From: an uncultured Bacilli bacterium
GTDB lineage: Bacteria; Bacillota_I; Bacilli_A; RF39; UBA660
Direction: 5' to 3'
DNA: 5,655 nucleotides
NCBI GenBank assembly: GCA_934148995.1
Contig: CAKPDM010000027.1
Location: 1-5,655, forward strand
Positions 4,513-5,655 of the stretch are shown here, piece after piece. The position numbers and the translations under genes were made by a program. Position 1 is the first letter of the stretch. Every line of letters starts with the position of its first letter. Below the pieces are notes generated by a model. That model was given only the letters and a program-made list of their open reading frames with translations. It searched no databases and was not told where the DNA came from.

Positions 4513-5442
4513 ATTGTAAATTTAGATAATGATAGAGTTTTAAAATTAAAAGAAAAACTCTTAAGAGAACATAAGGTTATACCAGCTACACAAGACTCTG
4601 TCTTTAAGATAGTGATGACTTCTTGTCCTAATTATCTTTCTTTTCTAATTAGTGAATTTACGGGGGTATCAAAAGAAGAAATTAAACGTAAATTAGTGAT
4701 TAAGAATAATGAACTTAATCTAAGTAATGCTAAGGAAAAAAGAAAAATCTCTGATTTTATTGTTGGTATTGATAAGCTATTAGTTAATATCGAAATGAAT
4801 GGTAAGTATTATGAATGGTTATTCATGCGTAATGATGCTTATCTAGGAAAGATTGAAGGAGAAAGTTTAAACTCTGGTAATGATTACAGTACACTTTATT
4901 CGTTTTTACAGATTAATCTAAATAATTTTACTTATTTTAAAGGTAATGATTCAGCACTAGAATTTGTTTATACTGATAAAAAAAGCAAGCAAATCGAAAC
5001 GGAAAAAGTTAAAAAATATCATATCAGTCTTCCAAAACTAGCTAAGAAATATTATAATGGAGCTAGATTAAGTAAGCTTGAGAAAGCGTTACTTATACTG
5101 AAAGTTGATAAGATTAGGGATTTAGAAAAATTAGGGAAAGGAGATAATGACTTGATGGAAGCAGTAGGAAGGATAAAAGAAGCTTCTCTTGATATTAATA
5201 CCATTGGACTTTACGATGCTGATTTAGAGCGAGAAAGAATTGAAAATGGTATTAGAAGTATATCATTTAAAGCCGGCGATAAACACGGATTTGAACGTGG
5301 AATTGAACGCGGAATTGAGCAAGGAAGCACAAAAGAAAGAATTTCCATAATTAGTGCAATGCTTAATAACGGAATGAGTCAGGAAGAAGTTACTAGAATG
5401 ACTGGTATACCAATAAAAGAAGTAAAAGCGATAAAACTTTAG
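4513..5442 (+). CDS. Rpn-family PD-(D/E)XK nuclease (recombination-promoting nuclease/putative transposase)
   Basis: The 309-residue product is a member of the Rpn/PDDEXK_2 family: DNA endonucleases once described as transposases, some now reported as phage-defence toxins. Visible are an N-terminal IPATQDSVFKIV (23-34) resembling the family's nDxvFK start, the nuclease core with D81 (SDFIVG) and E94 in NIEMN, an RNDAYLGKI segment, NDYSTLYSFLQINLNNF (about 123-139), and a C-terminal domain with short repeats ending in MLNNGMSQEEVTRMTGIPIKEVKAI. The active-site E-x-Q usual in the family is E-x-N here. The frame is open from 4507; the first ordinary start is a GTG at 4612, which would remove the QDSVFK motif. 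The only in-frame codon spaced correctly from AAAGGAGGTGA is ATT at 4513, so I take that as the start. It is a single gene with a terminator on each side. Product family is confident; the exact start is less so. Confidence 0.82.
   Translation: MVNLDNDRVLKLKEKLLREHKVIPATQDSVFKIVMTSCPNYLSFLISEFTGVSKEEIKRKLVIKNNELNLSNAKEKRKISDFIVGIDKLLVNIEMNGKYYEWLFMRNDAYLGKIEGESLNSGNDYSTLYSFLQINLNNFTYFKGNDSALEFVYTDKKSKQIETEKVKKYHISLPKLAKKYYNGARLSKLEKALLILKVDKIRDLEKLGKGDNDLMEAVGRIKEASLDINTIGLYDADLERERIENGIRSISFKAGDKHGFERGIERGIEQGSTKERISIISAMLNNGMSQEEVTRMTGIPIKEVKAIKL
5134..5157 (+). promoter_or_regulatory. Internal ribosome binding site within rpn
   Basis: GGGAAAGGAGA (5134-5144) is a strong Shine-Dalgarno match inside the coding frame. 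It precedes in-frame TTG (5152, 8 bases after GGAG) and ATG (5155, 11 bases). An out-of-frame ATG at 5147 opens a two-codon frame (ATG ACT TGA) whose stop overlaps the ATG at 5155, so coupled re-initiation is also possible. Confidence 0.6.
5155..5442 (+). CDS. Candidate intragenic RpnS-type antitoxin (C-terminal domain translated separately)
   Basis: In the same frame as the nuclease, an internal start at ATG 5155 (or TTG 5152) would give a protein of 95 (or 96) residues beginning MEAVGRIKEASLD. It contains the C-terminal domain only: a charged helix, the 4-residue repeats GFER GIER GIEQ and the MLNNGMSQEEV...GIPIKEV tail. Published work on E. coli Rpn proteins shows that such C-terminal products (RpnS), made from an internal start, bind and block the full-length toxic nuclease. 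The ribosome site, boundary after the nuclease core, size and repeats all fit. Seen directly: ribosome site, start codons and repeats. Inferred: separate translation and antitoxin activity. The alternative is a chance purine-rich stretch encoding KGDN. Confidence 0.5.
   Translation: MEAVGRIKEASLDINTIGLYDADLERERIENGIRSISFKAGDKHGFERGIERGIEQGSTKERISIISAMLNNGMSQEEVTRMTGIPIKEVKAIKL
5287..5322 (+). repeat. In-frame 12-bp repeats encoding G-x-E-x tetrapeptides in rpn
   Basis: Three 12-base units in tandem encode GFER, GIER and GIEQ (residues 259-270 of the 309-residue form), followed by another G. The DNA units are close variants of GGAATTGAACGC. Because each unit is a whole number of codons, slippage would change copy number without breaking the frame. 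Repeats of this type in the Rpn C-terminal helix are reported to vary in number between strains and to affect toxin-antitoxin pairing. Confidence 0.8.
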
Positions 5443-5456
5443 GTTTTATCCTTTTT
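5430..5456 (+). terminator. Rho-independent terminator of rpn
   Basis: GATAAAAC (5430-5437) pairs perfectly with GTTTTATC (5443-5450) around a 5-base loop holding part of the TAG stop, followed by CTTTTT. Unusually, its 5' arm is made of the last sense codons. Confidence 0.75.
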
Positions 5457-5539
5457 CTATTGCATAAAACTATAACGAGAAAAACTAAAATTTTATCAGA
5501 CACTACTAAAAAAATAGAATGATATTAAGTAAAATTGAA

Positions 5540-5567
5540 GAGAGTGTGTAAGAAATTCTGTGTAAAT
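5540..5567 (+). mobile_element. IS256-like terminal inverted repeat, element body to the right
   Basis: This 28-base segment is the inverted counterpart of 51-78 (22 of 28 identical), including the TGTGTAAAT core at its inner end. By comparison with the left copy its outer edge is near 5540, and the element would extend rightward out of the window. Unlike the left copy, no hairpin, ribosome site or transposase start follows within the next 88 bases. It may therefore be the opposite (3') end of an element, a diverged copy or a remnant. Confidence 0.5.
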
Positions 5568-5588
5568 GGAATCTAACAACGATATTTT

Positions 5589-5613
5589 GAAACCTTAATC
5601 GGTTTCTTTTTTT
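5589..5613 (+). terminator. Rho-independent terminator just inside the right IS end
   Basis: GAAACC (5589-5594) pairs with GGTTTC (5601-5606) around TTAATC, followed by seven T residues (5607-5613). It acts on plus-strand transcription coming from the rpn side and would block reads entering the presumed element. No gene directly upstream needs it, because rpn already has its own terminator. Confidence 0.75.
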
Positions 5614-5655
5614 GTCATTTAAATAATAACATATAATATTTAATTTTCAAAGAAC

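Noticed and set aside
79..5539. A composite transposon bounded by the two IS-like ends
   Set aside because: The cargo includes housekeeping scpA-scpB, and no target duplications can be seen; independent insertions into chromosome are more likely.

Overview
The window looks like chromosomal DNA from a low-GC, AT-rich Bacilli/Mollicutes-type Firmicute, probably a host-associated gut lineage (RF39/Erysipelotrichales-like). This rests on base composition, strong AGGAGG-type ribosome sites, the scpA-scpB pair, and a surface protein with a TasA/camelysin-like N-terminus. No species can be named. Trp is encoded by TGG in the surface and Rpn frames, and the genes end in TAA or TAG, so nothing requires a non-standard code.

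Layout. Positions 1-78 are the end of an IS256-like element whose transposase runs out of the window to the left. Positions 138-1992 (minus) hold a decayed gene for a secreted or surface protein, broken by an in-frame TAA at codon 36 and by a frameshift near 394-399. Upstream of it (2029-2227, minus) lie a promoter, an RNA domain closed by a long stem, and a terminator-like hairpin; together they resemble an attenuator or riboswitch of no class I recognise. Positions 2251-3910 (minus) are a tight scpA-scpB-cupin operon driven by a good promoter at 3935-3963. A divergent gene (3993-4289, plus) encodes a small zinc-ribbon-like RNHCP protein. The stretch 4314-4487 has no gene but holds imperfect 22-bp repeats and a strong hairpin terminator. 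Positions 4513-5442 (plus) encode an Rpn-family PD-(D/E)XK nuclease. Positions 5540-5567 match the left IS end in inverted orientation, followed by a terminator.

The most interesting part is the rpn locus. Its frame extends 33 codons upstream of any ATG, GTG or TTG and covers a conserved-looking N-terminal motif. The only well-placed start is an ATT at 4513, nine bases after a near-perfect Shine-Dalgarno sequence that is itself in the 3' arm of a perfect 7-bp hairpin. Inside the gene a second strong ribosome site (5134-5144) precedes in-frame TTG and ATG codons, which would yield a C-terminal protein of about 95 residues carrying short 4-residue repeats. This is the layout reported for Rpn gene-within-gene toxin-antitoxin defence systems. 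The locus may therefore encode a tightly restrained toxin with its own internal antitoxin.

The IS leader at the left edge also has a hairpin covering its transposase ribosome site, so two unrelated mobile-type genes here appear protected from read-through translation. scpA and scpB are housekeeping chromosome-segregation genes, so the window is ordinary chromosome carrying accessory insertions rather than one mobile island.
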